Origin: Incurvaria masculella
Taxonomy: Eukaryota > Arthropoda > Insecta > Lepidoptera > Incurvariidae
DNA length: 64,000 bases
NCBI GenBank assembly: GCA_946894095.1
Contig: OX335660.1
Location: 5,709,001 to 5,773,000, forward strand
Direction of reading: 5' to 3'
Below, piece by piece: positions 42,790 through 54,659 of the stretch (position 1 is its first letter; each line of letters begins with the position of its first letter). The position numbers and the translations under genes were made by a program. A model generated the notes under the pieces. That model ran no database searches. It was given only the letters and a program-made list of their open reading frames with translations, and was not told the DNA's origin.

Positions 42790-43740
42790 GTCCTTTACTA
42801 ACGATTCTAGGCAAAACTCTTTTATGTAAAGTTATGGAGCGCCTCATACACTCTCAGCTCCTAGCATATCTTGAAGCGAATAAACTCCTAGATGACAAGC
42901 AGTACCGTTTCCGAAAAGCCCGGCCGACAGGAGATGATCTAGACTGGACAATTTTGGGGAACCTTTAACCGTGATTGGCGAACAGGGGCCTTCTAGGCAA
43001 GCTCCCGGTCATCGGCAATCTACCCAAGCCATTACTCATTGATCGCCAGCTGCCTGTCGGACCGCTCCTTATGCGTTGCCGTCGATGGTGCAAAATCGGA
43101 CGACTTCTAGATTGGTGCTGGTGTCCTGTATAGCTCCGTTCGTTGGTGACAGCACGGAGCATGAGGGGTATGTAATGGATTGGAGGAGCAAAGATGCAGA
43201 ACCCAGCGAGGAGCAACGTTCTGTGGTTACTAGGTAAAATATTTTTGAAAAGTTAGCCAACTGGGGCCAGGAGAGCCTAGTCGCCTCCTACCTACGCAAG
43301 ACGCAATGCCGTTTCCCCTTCCGCTCCTAGTATGTTTCCAAGGCAAACCTTTCTCGGAGCACCTGGACCTACTGGGCTGCAACATCTCCAATGACGGATC
43401 AATAGGGTTGGTCGCCCAGTCTGTTGTACAGGTACTATCATGGACGTTGATCTGTGTGACTTGCAGCCATCCAACCTATGTATATCCGGAGCACCTGCCG
43501 TAGATAAAGAGACCCTTGTGGTTGACTAAGCTTTTGACAGCGAACCGTTTTTCAAACTCATTTATATGCCGCACCAGCAGGATCTGGAATTGTCTGCCGG
43601 CGGGTGGCTGGAAATTTTCAAACTTAATGTGAACAAGCTCAATGGCTCGGCGATAGTCAGCAAATCCGCTGGTATGGTAACTCGCTGAGCGTGGTTTGGC
43701 GAGGTGAGGTGGATTTGGCTTACTGAGTACCTTTAGGCTC
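42790..43740 (+). mobile_element. Decayed LINE reverse transcriptase (R1/Jockey-like)
   Basis: Fragments of an RT survive in shifting frames: LLCKVMERLIHSQLLAYLEA, NKLLDDKQYRFRKARPTGDD, then CLSDRSLCVAVDGAKSDDF, RKTQC and LDLLGCNISNDGS. Stops and frameshifts are frequent. It sits antisense in an intron of the unknown gene. Confidence 0.7.
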
Positions 43741-43889
43741 TCAGCACAGCCACCTATACCGGTTTTTCATACGAATGCTCAAGGTCCAGGGTTAGGAAAG
43801 AAACACGTCGCCTGCCTTACAAACGACAAAACATTACTTTCTAGCCGCAAGCTTGTCCTTTCTGAGCATTGGACAAATTCGTGACTGAC

Positions 43890-43995
43890 CTTCGGGAAAG
43901 TGTGCACAGAAATGGTTGAAGTACGTTGAGCGGCCGCGAAGATTGGCCATCGTTTTCTTGATAAACTTGTTCACGTCTTCGTCCGACCATTGTTT
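43890..43995 (-). CDS. Unknown gene, exon 3
   Basis: 106 bp; acceptor ctgcttgcag, donor gtcagt; phase 0 in, phase 1 out. It encodes 35 residues: KQWSDEDVNKFIKKTMANLR and GRSTYFNHFCAHFPE. A short polar helix-like stretch with WSDED is faintly Myb-like, but too short to assign. Phases match exons 2 and 4, which supports a real gene. Confidence 0.7.
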
Positions 43996-44130
43996 CTGCA
44001 AGCAGCAATGGCTAGATTACACTTCTGAACTAAACGTTTCTATGTAGTTAGTTGCACAAAAACCTAATAATATTGTTATGCAGCTAGGACTTAACAAAGC
44101 TCGACAAAGTAACTAGCCATATTTTGTTCA

Positions 44131-44461
44131 TGGAACCTGAGATGGATGGGTAATACCACATAACTACTGTTATAATATTAGCCCAATACACCATATTCCC
44201 GAAGGAATTAGGAGACGTAGACCTTCCCTTTATGAGCGCATCTTTATGGCTACATTGAACTGGATGGAAAACGGACAATTTTTCATTGCCGCTTCAACCA
44301 TAGTTTTATTCAATGCGGTGGTACCAACCGGGCGGGCTCTTAGTAGAGGAAGGGGACCAACAGTTTTACATGGGTACTTATCCTACTGAGAAAGAGAAAG
44401 AAAGTGGTGCATGATCGGGGCGAGGAGGAGAAGTCCTATAACCCCTAGACCACGAGCTGTA
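44131..44461 (-). mobile_element. SINE with degraded tRNA-like head
   Basis: Minus-strand copy (ttcccgaaggaattagg, tgaactggatggaaaac, gagaaagagaaagaaagtgg). It ends directly against the 43-bp minisatellite. Confidence 0.75.
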
Positions 44462-44463
44462 CT

Positions 44464-45797
44464 AAAATCATAGAGTATTGGAGTATGGCTACTACTGGAA
44501 GTACATAAAATCATAGAGTATTGGAGCATGGCTACTACTGGAACTACATAAAATCATAGAGTATTGGAGCACGGCTACTACTGGAACTACATAAAATCAT
44601 AGAGTATTGGAGCATGGCTACTACTGGAACTACATAAAATCATAGAGTATTGGAGCATGGCTACTACTGGAACTACATAAAATCATAGAGTATTGGAGCA
44701 TGGCTACTACTGGAACTACATAAAATCATAGAGTATTGGAGCATGGCTACTACTGGAACTACATAAAATCATAGAGTATTGGAGCATGGCTACTACTGGA
44801 ACTACATAAAATCATAGAGTATTGGAGCATGGCTACTACTGGAACTACATAAAATCATAGAGTATTGGAGCATGGCTACTACTGGAACTACATAAAATCA
44901 TAGAGTATTGGAGCATGGCTACTACTGGAACTACATAAAATCATAGAGTATTGGAGCATGGCTACTACTGGAACTACATAAAATCATAGAGTATTGGAGC
45001 ATGGCTACTACTGGAACTACATAAAATCATAGAGTATTGGAGCATGGCTACTACTGAAACTACATAAAATCATAAAGTATTGGAGCATGGCTACTACTGG
45101 AACTACATAAAATCATAGAGTATTGGAGCATGGCTACTACTGCAACTACATAAAATCATAGAGTATTGGAGCATGGCTACTACTGGAACTACATACAATC
45201 ATAGAGTATTGGAGCATGGCTACTACTGGAACTACATAAAATCATAGAGTATTGGAGCATGGCTACTACTGGAACTACATAAAATCATAGAGTATTGGAG
45301 CATGGCTACTACTGGAACTACATAAAATCATAGAGTATTGGAGCATGGCTACTACTGGAACTACATAAAATCATAGAGTATTGGAGCATGGCTACTACTG
45401 GAACTACATAAAATCATAGAGTATTGGAGCATGGCTACTACTGGAACTACATAAAATCATAGAGTATTGGAGCATGGCTACTACTGGAACTACATAAAAT
45501 CATAGAGTATTGGAGCATGGCTACTACTGGAACTACATAAAATCATAGAGTATTGGAGCATGGCTACTACTGGAACTACATAAAAAAATAGAGTATTGGA
45601 GCATGGCTACTACTGGAAGTACATAAAATCATAGAGTATTGGAGCATGGCTACTACTGGAACTACATAAAATCATAGAGTATTGGAGCATGGCTACTACT
45701 GGAAGTACATAAAATCATAGAGTATTGGAGCATGGCTACTACTGAAACTGCATAAAATCTAGAGTACTAGAGCATGGCTACTACTGGAACTACATAA
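44464..45797. repeat. 43-bp minisatellite, ~31 copies, in an intron
   Basis: Unit contains aaaatcatagagtattggag then catggctactactggaact; span 1334 bp, almost exactly 31 x 43. Most units are identical; scattered single-base variants are near 45054, 45141, 45191 and 45577, and the last unit is diverged. It lies between exons 3 and 2, ending ~21 bp from the exon 2 donor. Confidence 0.95.
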
Positions 45798-45818
45798 ATG
45801 CTGCCGCTGTTAGCTTAC

Positions 45819-45888
45819 GTCGTCTGAACCCGTAGACAGCTCCAACCACTCTCCCTCGAGAGGCGCGTAACGGTCTTCTGGACGACAT
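45819..45888 (-). CDS. Unknown gene, exon 2
   Basis: 70 bp; acceptor tgtcgtcag, donor gtaagc. One base completes the codon from exon 1; then CRPEDRYAPLEGEWLELSTG and SDD in phase 0. Another frame is also open over this short exon; this one is chosen because phases agree with both neighbours. Confidence 0.65.
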
Positions 45889-46597
45889 CTGACGACAAAC
45901 AGAAAGGGGATCGTTAGCACATTCTTCGGAATAGCAATAGAAATATTTCTTAAAATAGTCGTTACCCTATCAATTCCCCATACTACGGGCGATAACTGTT
46001 TCCAAGCTCTTACTTAGGCCCGATTTTTCAATCCTCAGATAGTGCATATTTATGTTTGTCAAAAGACGGACAGTCTTTAGCGGAGATTTATATCTTCTAT
46101 AACAATTATCTGAATGTATATGTGTAACTGGCCTGAACATTTTTTCTCTAAATAGAAAATAGTTAATTTGTCTTGAAGGTTTGTAGGTTTCCACGTTTTT
46201 AATGGAGGGTTGTTAATACAAAAAAAACTGCTTTAAGAGGGTACCCTTTTCGTGTCCGCGCATACAAAAAGGAAAAGCTATTTCCGACGCCATTTCTAAA
46301 GATATTTGGTTTTATTTATGCCAACAGCATCATCTAACCAGTGCGTTGTTGTCTATGTATATACATTTAATTCAAGTTTATTATTTCCAGGAATAATAAA
46401 CATTTTGAATTGAACAGTGCAAAATCAAACTCTTTTAACACAGTCAATAACGAGGTAAACTAGTTTATGAAAACATAGGAGACTATTTACTAGGATTAAA
46501 AAGATAATAAACATGCTTTGATGGAAAAAAGTATGATATAACAAACTGTAACATATAATAAAGGGTGTTTAAATGTATGTAGGCTCTAATAACTTAC
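45889..46597. other. Intron, contains part of repeat family X
   Basis: 46013-46125 matches the end of the palindromic family at 17150 and 55466 (cccgatttttcaatcctcag, gtcaaaagacggacagtc). Nothing else. Confidence 0.45.
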
Positions 46598-46668
46598 ATT
46601 TTCGTTTTCCGAAAGGGGTGCTGTCTGTAGCTATCGAAATATTCCGTAAGGAAAGACATTGTTGTCCA
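46598..46668 (-). CDS. Unknown gene, first exon seen
   Basis: 71 bp; acceptor caaattgcag, strong donor gtaagt; leaves phase 2, fitting exon 2. It reads WTT then MSFLTEYFDSYRQHPFRKTK. The ATG at 46659-46657 may be the start, with nine bases of 5' UTR after an upstream non-coding exon; an upstream coding exon is not excluded. With exons 2-5 the protein would be ~220 residues. No signal peptide or membrane segment. Confidence 0.65.
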
Positions 46669-48025
46669 CTGCAATTTGGAAAAGCTTAAAACTAGAGTTT
46701 CCAATACAAATAAATTACACCAACATTTCAAACACGTCATAATAGAGCATTTTGGAGTTAAAAAGTCAAAAGCATTTTTATTTTATTTAAAACCAGGCTC
46801 ACTATACGGGTTTACATTACGTGTGTTTAGGAAAACTTTTTTATTCGAACGCAGCTCCACATCGGCGGGGTCGTGCCGTCAATCTAACTGCCTGCAAACT
46901 TGTTCAGCGGTGTAGGAGATGTAATTTCGCTCGTACCGTTTGCCGTTTTGTCCAAATATTTTATTAATACATACATTTATTGCGGTCTTGCATGTCTCAC
47001 GAGATCCGTCAGGGGTGCTCAACGATTTCACATTTCATATTCTTGCATAAATACAGAAATAATCATCTTACGAGATGATTTCTATAAACATTTGACATCT
47101 CACTGTAAAATAAAATTTACCAAAAGAAAATATCTTCCGTAAATAATAATTATAATTATAGTTTTTAATTTCTTTGTTGATTTTGTTAGACAATACGTTT
47201 TTTCCTATCCTTATCTAATTTAATACATTACTTATCGTAAACATTGCATGCATATTATAATTAACATAATATTTATTATTTGGCCTACTTGATATGCATG
47301 GACTTAAATACCTTCTTGGTGAAGACTGTTTGAGCAAAACAGACGTTTTATTTATGTTTTGACACATTTAAAAGAATATTTTAAATGCATGCTTGAAGTT
47401 AAATAGACACAAGATACAATAATTTACTAATTATACGAAAAAAAAACAATTTTGGAAATTATTTGTTAGCCATCTTGTAAATATTGTTCATCATATTTTG
47501 ATCAAGACGGAGCGCCGCCGGAGGTGACCCAGGGAATTGGAGGTAATGCAATCCAGTTAGGTCGAGGCATTGAGTAAGCGTGACAGCAGACGGGCGAGGC
47601 AGAAAAGAAATGGACACTACCTGCTAGCTACTGTAAGCGAATTATGATGAGAATAACCAGGCCATAAAAAAAAAAAAAAAACAAGAAGGCAATGGGGCTT
47701 GCCACTAATTGTTTTGTGCCTCAAAAATCATTGGCCGAAACGAGGTAGACATTAGTCAACCACTTAGTACCCTGAGACCGAATATGCACGCTCGATAGTC
47801 AGAAATGCACCCGAGAAATATAAAAAAAACGTTCACAAAAATAGTAATAAAATATCCGGGTTGAGGCAAAATTAAATAATGACATGATAATTTCAGTAGA
47901 CAGGCTCTGACAGGCCGTTTGTACGCAAGAATACCCCCAACGGTTGTGCACCTCTGGCGACCTTGGGCACCGAGCGGCAATGTCGCCGAGTTTTTCCGTC
48001 GCGGGCGGTCCACGTAATACCATCA
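46669..48025. other. Spacer upstream of unknown gene
   Basis: AT-rich. A 17-A run near 47666-47682 follows a moderately GC-rich stretch (47500-47660), perhaps a retroposed piece. No gene recognised. Confidence 0.4.
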
Positions 48026-48043
48026 CCCCCCCCCCCCCCCCCC
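48026..48043. repeat. Poly-C tract, ~18 bases
   Basis: Uninterrupted C run, unusual in this AT-rich DNA; length may be affected by sequencing. Confidence 0.8.
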
Positions 48044-48734
48044 TCTACGCCCCAGCGAGAAGTTGGAACCACCCCCATCCACGGGCAGAAGCCTAAGTCC
48101 GCTATTCGGCCGGGTTTTCGGCGTTATCTCGGTGTAGAGTTAGGCTGAAACGCCACTCTTTTCATTACTCGAAAATTCTAAAGCCGCTACGCATTCCACG
48201 TCTTCATCGGTATCATAGTTATTGTCTTATGATTATGTACCGAGAGTGTGGCGTCTAAAGGAGAAAAATATGAACAGGAAATATTGCATGTATTAGATCC
48301 CTTTTTATCTCAGCCATCATAAAATCAGCGCTGATTTTTTCTTTGCCTCGGGTACTATAAAATACTATATTCGAAAACTTAGCAAATATTTCACATGCTC
48401 AACTTCACATGGTTGGTACATATCTTAAGAAACCAGCATAAATATCAACACCACACTCACATCTTTCAAAAATCCAATAACTCCGATTTATGAAGCCAAT
48501 TTTGAAGATTGCGTCGCGTTATCGATATTTCCAATACGTAACGCTCAATTGCGAGTAAAATTTGGTAGTGAACTGCAATGTTGTGTGATTCCGAGGTTAT
48601 CTCATAACGCTAACGCTCGAAAGTGGAGTTATCTATTACCGGACTTAGGCTTCAGAGCATTTCTTCTGTCGCCTAAAAATTGTTAAGGTGGAAAAACTTG
48701 TCAAAATATATAAAGTTACCGACTATCATATGTT
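48044..48734. other. Spacer
   Basis: Nothing recognised. Confidence 0.35.
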
Positions 48735-49025
48735 AAAAAAACCGGCCAAGTGCGAGTCGGACTCGCACACGAAGGGTTCCGTACCATCAACACCAAAAAA
48801 TCACGTTTTTTGTATGGGCCCCCCCTTTGATTTTTATTTTTTTTTTATGTTACCTATTTGTTGTTATAGCGGCAAAATTAATACACACTCCGTAAAAATT
48901 TCATCTGCCTACCTATTACGGTTCATGAGATACAGCCCTGTGACAGACGGACGGACGGACGAACGGACAGCGGAGGCTTAGTAATAGGGTTCCGTTTTCA
49001 CCCTTTGGGTACGGAACCCTAAAAA
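48735..49025. repeat. ggttccgtacc repeat (family T), copy 4, inverted
   Basis: Reads from aaaaaaaccggccaag through ggactcgcacacgaagg and the reverse CCGT run to gggtacggaaccct. Complete. Confidence 0.88.
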
Positions 49026-49287
49026 TGCATTAACGATGGTTGAAATAACTTGAGTATTTAATATATTATTTTTAAAGCTTCCCAATTAGCTTACCAATAT
49101 TTTGTATGTTTTAATTGTAACATCATGATCTTTGAGATTAGGCCAATAAGGCCGTCTCGTTTCGATAAAATCGTTGGAATTTTGTGTTTCATCTAGTAAG
49201 TGGAAATGGGCATTTCATCCCACCGCAGCTTCCACATTTGTCATTTCATCAAATCTCGATCCCATAAAGTTGTTTCTCTGCTCGTAA

Positions 49288-49512
49288 TTTTTAGGGTTCC
49301 GTACCCAAAGGTTGCCAACAGGACCCTATTACTAAGCCTCCGCTGTCGGTCCGTCTGTCAGAGGGCTGTATCTCATGAGCCGTACTAGGTAGACAATATT
49401 TTTTTTAAGGAGTGTGTATGTATATTGCCGCTATAATAAAATAATAAAAAAATACAAGAGACGTGATTTTTTGTGCTAAATCATGTACGATGGACCCTTC
49501 GTGTGCGAGTCC
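49288..49512. repeat. ggttccgtacc repeat (family T), copy 5, truncated
   Basis: Begins tttagggttccgtaccc, has almost no CCGT run, and stops at gtgtgcgagtcc where the next element begins. Confidence 0.75.
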
Positions 49513-50035
49513 TTTAGGGGCCACAACCGTTAGGGCCTGGAAAACGATGTTGCTAGTTTCATTCGCAATCGGCGCGCAAAATTGTGCCTTGTCCATTGGT
49601 CAAAATTGTGCCTTGGCCAATAGTCAAAATGAGCCTTGTCTTTTGGTCAAAATTGTGCCTTGGCCAATAGTCAAAATGTGCCTTGTCCATTGGTAAAAAT
49701 TGTGCCTTGGCCAATCGTCAAAATGTGCCTTGTCCATTGGTAAAAATTGTGCCTTGGCCAATAGTCAAATTGTGCCTTGTCCATTGGTCAAAATTGTGCC
49801 TTGGCCAATAGTCAAAATGTGCCTTGTCTTTTGGTCAAAATTGTGCCTTGGCCAATAGTCAAAATGTGCCTTGTCCATTGGTAAAAATTGTGCCTTGGCC
49901 AATAGTCAAAATGTGCCTTGTCCATTGGTAAAAATTGTGCCTTGGCCAATAGTCAAAATGTGCCTTGTCCATTGGTAAAAATTGTGCCTTGGCCAATGGT
50001 CAAAAAAAACATTTCTTCAAATTTTTTAACCTCAG
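49513..50035. repeat. Element with nine 46-bp CCAAT/ATTGG dimers
   Basis: Flanks (gttagggcctgga; acatttcttcaaatttttt) match 7091-7215. Between them, 49577-50000 holds 18 half-units of ~23 bp in strict alternation: ttgtgccttggccaatagtc (CCAAT) and gtgccttgtccattggt (ATTGG; in two units tcttttgg). Frames through it are artefacts. Confidence 0.9.
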
Positions 50036-50239
50036 AGCCCCTTTACGACAATCTTAAAAAACAAATAAGTTTTAGGAAAAAAAACATTGTAACTCCGTTA
50101 CCGTTAGTGTGTCATTTTCCTTGCTCAAATTCTAAAACTAAATTACGTTCAGGCTGTAGTTACGGTTATTATAGAGCTCTCTTTTTTCTTCTTTAGGCGA
50201 AAAACTAGGAACGAAATTATTTTTATTTTAAAAATTATG
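50036..50239. other. Spacer
   Basis: AT-rich; nothing recognised. Confidence 0.35.
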
Positions 50240-50424
50240 ATCAACCAGAGATTGTGCACTGTGCGCTTAGAATACAATGTAATTGATGATAATAATAAGT
50301 CCGTTCCCCTAAAGTGTATTTTCGACAACACATTAGTAGCGGCGGCCTCTTTGATGTTGAGCTTTTCTCCTAACCAGAAAAGCTTCTTAAACTCCTCGCC
50401 GGCACCGTCAATATTTCCTCCAAA
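50240..50424 (-). CDS. Possible exon, function unknown
   Basis: On the minus strand an acceptor-like ttatttcagcttag precedes an open frame RRVPFGGNIDGAGEEFKKLF, WLGEKLNIKEAAATNVLSKI, HFRGTDLLLSSITLYSK. Composition looks coding, but there is no ATG, no clear donor and no known motif. It may be an exon of an unseen gene or a retroelement piece. Confidence 0.3.
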
Positions 50425-50443
50425 CGGCACACGCCGCTAAGCT

Positions 50444-52477
50444 GAAATAATCCCGTAAAGTGATCACTCCCGCCTGTAAACCCGCTGTCGCGAGTGTTTT
50501 CGGCCGTGTACAATTGAGGAAGACTGCATGCAAAAATCATTATGCCATCAGCGAAGGAACGGCAGTTGGAGCGCGGCCAAAGCGGAGTTGCCCTCTTTGT
50601 CTGTACCGTGTCTTGACCGTGACTTCTCTATTCCTTTAGACACAGATCAGACTGAGTGAGTACGTTATGGATATCTGTATGGTTGACTGTGTCAAAGGAA
50701 TTGATCATCGTAAGAATATATTTTAAATCCAGTTTTTCGAGATATATTACGTTTTAATTGCGTGTAATATGTTTTTTCGCATTATGAATGTGTTGTTTGT
50801 TAATACGAAATAATGTTTCTATCGGTATTTTGCACGTGAAGTGATTCCAGATTTCATGTTAAGTTTTTACCTTTCCAAATTAAAGAACCCATTGCACTGC
50901 TAGCCTTTTACACATACACGCACGATAACTTGGCATTATTTCTTATGTCTTTAAAATAGCTGCATCTCTCTACCTATCCTAATTCTGTCCTTTAGCTATG
51001 ATTTTCCATAGATTCTATAGTGCGACTTTGCTGGTGACATCTTGGTCCCACTTCAACAGCAAATTATTAATTCTTCAACCCATTTCTTACCACTAACCTT
51101 ATTCTGTGCCACTTAGTTGCAATACTTGATACATTAAAGTGGTAGGTCCTTATAGGTGTCTTAGTTGTGCCTTGTTTTCCCTTGACTGTAAGTTTGACAA
51201 GTATTCGAGAATACAAGTATATCTGGTATGTATGCTGTGGTACAGATTTCTAAAAGCACTTGCTAGTGGATGTATATGTACATCAACAATTGCCAATCCT
51301 TCGCTGCCCCTAAAATCGAGCAAGGTTTGGTCCTTTCTTTGGGCAGCTTATTAGCTCCAGGTTTAACAAATGCCTGCCTTCTGAAAGCCTCCACTGTTTT
51401 GGCCCTGTTGGCTGATGATTTCTCTGATTAGTACGAATATTATTTAAATTAGCCTTTCTCAAGCAAATTTCCATCCACATAACAAATGTTTGGCTGTTTG
51501 GCTGCGCCTACGAATTTCTTACAAGATAAGCTAATTCTGTTGTTTACCCGGTTGCAAGGTTTCTCTTATAACATGTTCCACTTTAACGCAGGAGGGATAC
51601 AGAAGTCACCCACTTTTAGCCTGTCGTTCTGCATTTCAAAATTTAACCCAATTGAGATTAGTTAAATTAAAAACTTTAATAATTAATAATGAACTTTAAG
51701 AATAATAACTTTATTGTTATATGGTATGGATCAAAACCTAGTTCCAAATAATCTTATTTCTGGCGGCTATGTGTATTTCTGTATCTCCGCTTATAACTTG
51801 TCAACCACTCACCCGCTTTTGATTCGGTTTACATCTATGTATAGCTTGATTCTTCCTTTCGTTCATAAGTTACTTAACACTAAGCTGAATGGTTAAAGTT
51901 TAACCAGTGTGTCATTGAACTAACAATGCTAACAAACCTTTCCATTTTCATGTGTGAATTAAAACATCAAAATCACTTAATTAACATCCGGGAATAGAAC
52001 TGGAAAATAAATGCGTCTCCTGGCAACCGATCAGAGACGGGAGTGAGTTTTCAGAGTTGAACAAAGTTGAATCAGTTATGACAGGACGAATTCATGCTCG
52101 AAATCAGACATATTCCACTCTTTAAGGTGCCAATTCTGAGAATACTCTTCCATTACGATGTTTGTAGTAATATTGCAAATATTTACAACGGTTCATTATG
52201 ATGGCTTGTGACCACAAAGCAATCTCTTCTTGGACCCCTCATGCGAAGAAAGCTGAATTCTGGAATGCGCACAATTGTAAATATTGTCATTGATTGTAAC
52301 TGAAATATAAAAGTGAAGGATAAATGTTGAAAAAAAAACTACATGTTTAAAGGAAACACCTCACTATGGTTGAAAAGTTCACTGTTGACAAAAACGTTGC
52401 GATACATTTTGGTTAGGTCAACTAAGGGAGATCTTTGAGGTTAAAGTTTTTTGCTGATATCGAGTTTCCTTGCTCGA
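50444..52477. other. Long spacer
   Basis: No gene and no repeat family recognised in ~2 kb; short frames only. Confidence 0.4.
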
Positions 52478-52886
52478 ACGGCTTGTAGCTCAGGAGCGCG
52501 GGAATCGTCTTCCATGTCAGAGATCTCAGATCTCAGATTCTGAGTCGGATAAGTGTATTCTCATTTCTTATGCGAGCTGGTATGGGTAGGATGGTTTGGA
52601 ATCCATGTTAAGCAATTAGTTCCCTCCCCCTTCCATTTAGGGTAACTTCTGCACCTCCATGCCCCCTAGGCGGTAGGCTTGAGCCATGGAGATGAAGAAG
52701 TTACACCTCCATGGCTTAAGCCCATTCGAGTTTGATGATGGTTTAAAGATGTTCCAAGCGGCAATAAAAAATCTAGTTCAATTTAGCCGTGTTCACAAAG
52801 AGAAGGTCCTGGCATGGCACCTAATTCCTTCGGGATGCGATGTCTTGGGATAATTTCAAGACGGGGGTTATGGCATTACTATGACA
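52478..52886 (+). mobile_element. Diverged SINE, tRNA-like head, with insertion
   Basis: Head gaacggcttgtagctcagg, body gtttggaatccatgtta and tail ggtcctggcatggcacctaa. An extra ~80 bp at ~52640-52720 contains an inverted pair (cacctccatg … catgg.g / acacctccatggcttaa). Confidence 0.7.
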
Positions 52887-53387
52887 AGTTACATAATGAG
52901 AGTATTCACAGATTTTCAATGCTTTAGGTTATCCAAAATCCTCTCCAGAATAGCTCTGTTTTATTTTAAATTTCCCCAAGAACCCGGCGCAATTATCATA
53001 AATGATTGCAGAGTCGTTAATATGTGCGAGAGTAAATGGATATTAGCTGCGGCGTATCTTGGCGTGAAGATACGAGCGCTTTTGGGAGTCGATCACAATT
53101 ATTATTATGCGAATGCGAAGTGATTTATTTTTTTTAGGCTGGCCGTTATGTTTTAAGTACCGTTAAAAAAATGTACGTATAATTCCGTATACTTCCTTTC
53201 CTCAAATGTGATTTTTTGCATGTTTCGTATTCAATGACGCTACACCGGCTTAACCGATTTGGATAAGTAGTGGTAGATTTTTAATCAAGAAATAATTCAG
53301 CCCGACAGCAGTCCAGAACGACATTTACCCCAGCGGAGCCGGGTACTTCAGCTAGTATGCCATATGATAGCGTGGCCTTGGGTGTGT
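52887..53387. other. Spacer with Helitron-like 3' end
   Basis: 53327-53355: GC hairpin (ccccagcggagccggg) followed by tacttcagctag and t, like 6383 and 61477. Preceding bases contain acaccggcttaaccgattt, a repeat-tail phrase. No gene. Confidence 0.5.
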
Positions 53388-53760
53388 TTGTTTTTTTAGG
53401 TTATAAGGTCCGAAAGTTCGAATTTTTCGCGCGTTTTATATAATAACTTTGGAGGTGGATTACTCAACGATAAAATAAGAACATCTAAAAAACATTAGTC
53501 ATCAGACACAGCTTTTTTCATGAAGATTTATAATCAATTTGGTTTTTGTTAGATTTTTGACTACAGCGATTGTAGTTTACTTGTAGCTATAAGTCGTTTT
53601 AAATTAAAATGTTCGTAAATCTTACCAAATCAAACACTATGCGCATTGTTTGTTTTGTGGACATGTTGCATCTTACTCATCATGGAACCTGTCTTTTTCT
53701 TTGAAACAGAGAAGGTCCCAGAGCGCAATAGCACGGTTTTGTACAGTGCCCGTGAATTAT
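53388..53760 (+). mobile_element. Repeat family R, uninterrupted copy
   Basis: Runs through the site where the LINE is inserted in the 22318 copy: tttggaggtggattactc, agtcatcagacacagc, gtttttgttagattttt, cgtaaatcttaccaaatca, cccagagcgcaatagcacgg. Frames here are not genes. Confidence 0.75.
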
Positions 53761-54215
53761 TTAGTCGCGCCGGGTTGGGCCACCTTAATTTATTACACGC
53801 TCTTTGGGGAGGGACGGGCCGGCATCTGTCATTTTCCTCCTCTTACGGTGGAACAAAGCTTCGTCGCTATGCTACCTAGGTATAGCGAGTTCTAGATCCA
53901 GTTGCCCAATCTGTTTCTAGAAAGAGTTTTCCTCGAAGAATTGGCGGCAGGTTGAGTCCGTGCGTTGACACTGCGAACGCGCCGAGCTGAGCTGTCGTCC
54001 CGTTCAGTGGAAGCGGTCCCGCGTGACTCAACATGGCGTCGCGTCGCTTCGCAGACTTCTGCCCCGCGTCATGCTGTGGCTCACACCCTGCAAAATGCTT
54101 CCTAGCAAAACGCTTCCAGCAAGTGAGTAGGGATCGAAACTCATTCGTGCGGCAGCAGCGTAGCCACGCTTGCGAATTCGGTAAGCGCAACAACGAATGT
54201 TAGTTCCACTAAATA
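53761..54215. other. Spacer
   Basis: Moderately GC-rich, open frames on both strands, no recognised motif. Confidence 0.35.
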
Positions 54216-54274
54216 AAAACACCGGCCAAGTGCGAGTCGGACTCGCACACGAAGGGTTCCGTACCATCGTGCAA
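54216..54274. repeat. ggttccgtacc repeat (family T), end fragment
   Basis: Only the caccggccaagtgcgagtcg / cgaagggttccgtaccatc end is present. Confidence 0.75.
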
Positions 54275-54659
54275 GAGTTAACAACACCATCAGTGGCAAG
54301 CGAATTCGCAAGGGAACTAATTCGCCTGCGCTTCCGCCGTCCAATGTAAAAGTGGTTACGCAACCGCCGCCCACATACAAACGTGTTTCGGTTGCTACTC
54401 CCGCCCTTCCATGCTCGCTGGGCACACAGTTCAAATATCGCCAACGCGCAATTTGCTCCCGAAAAGTCTTCGCCATGTCAGTTCTCACCAAGACAAACCC
54501 TCCAAACCGTCTGCGACTATATTTGCGTGTGGCTTCTACTCGTTTTAGGAAATTCGAGACAGCGGGTCTCTTAGTAGGAGCGCTGCGTGGCACATCTACT
54601 CCCTTTTTTCCACTTACTCGTACGTTTTGGAGCTAAATGTTTCTTGTCATTTATCAATA
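54275..54659. other. GC/CpG-rich stretch of unknown nature
   Basis: Open frames of 94 (plus) and up to 150 codons (minus) overlap; neither resembles a known protein or has clear splice borders. Could be an old element or a promoter island. Confidence 0.3.

Noticed and set aside
48026..48043. Poly-C tract as a functional G-quadruplex site
   Set aside because: A single homopolymer whose length may be a sequencing artefact; no conserved context.
54141..54593. 150-codon minus-strand frame and overlapping plus-strand frames
   Set aside because: Part of it lies in a family T fragment; the rest is GC-rich with open frames on both strands, as expected by chance.
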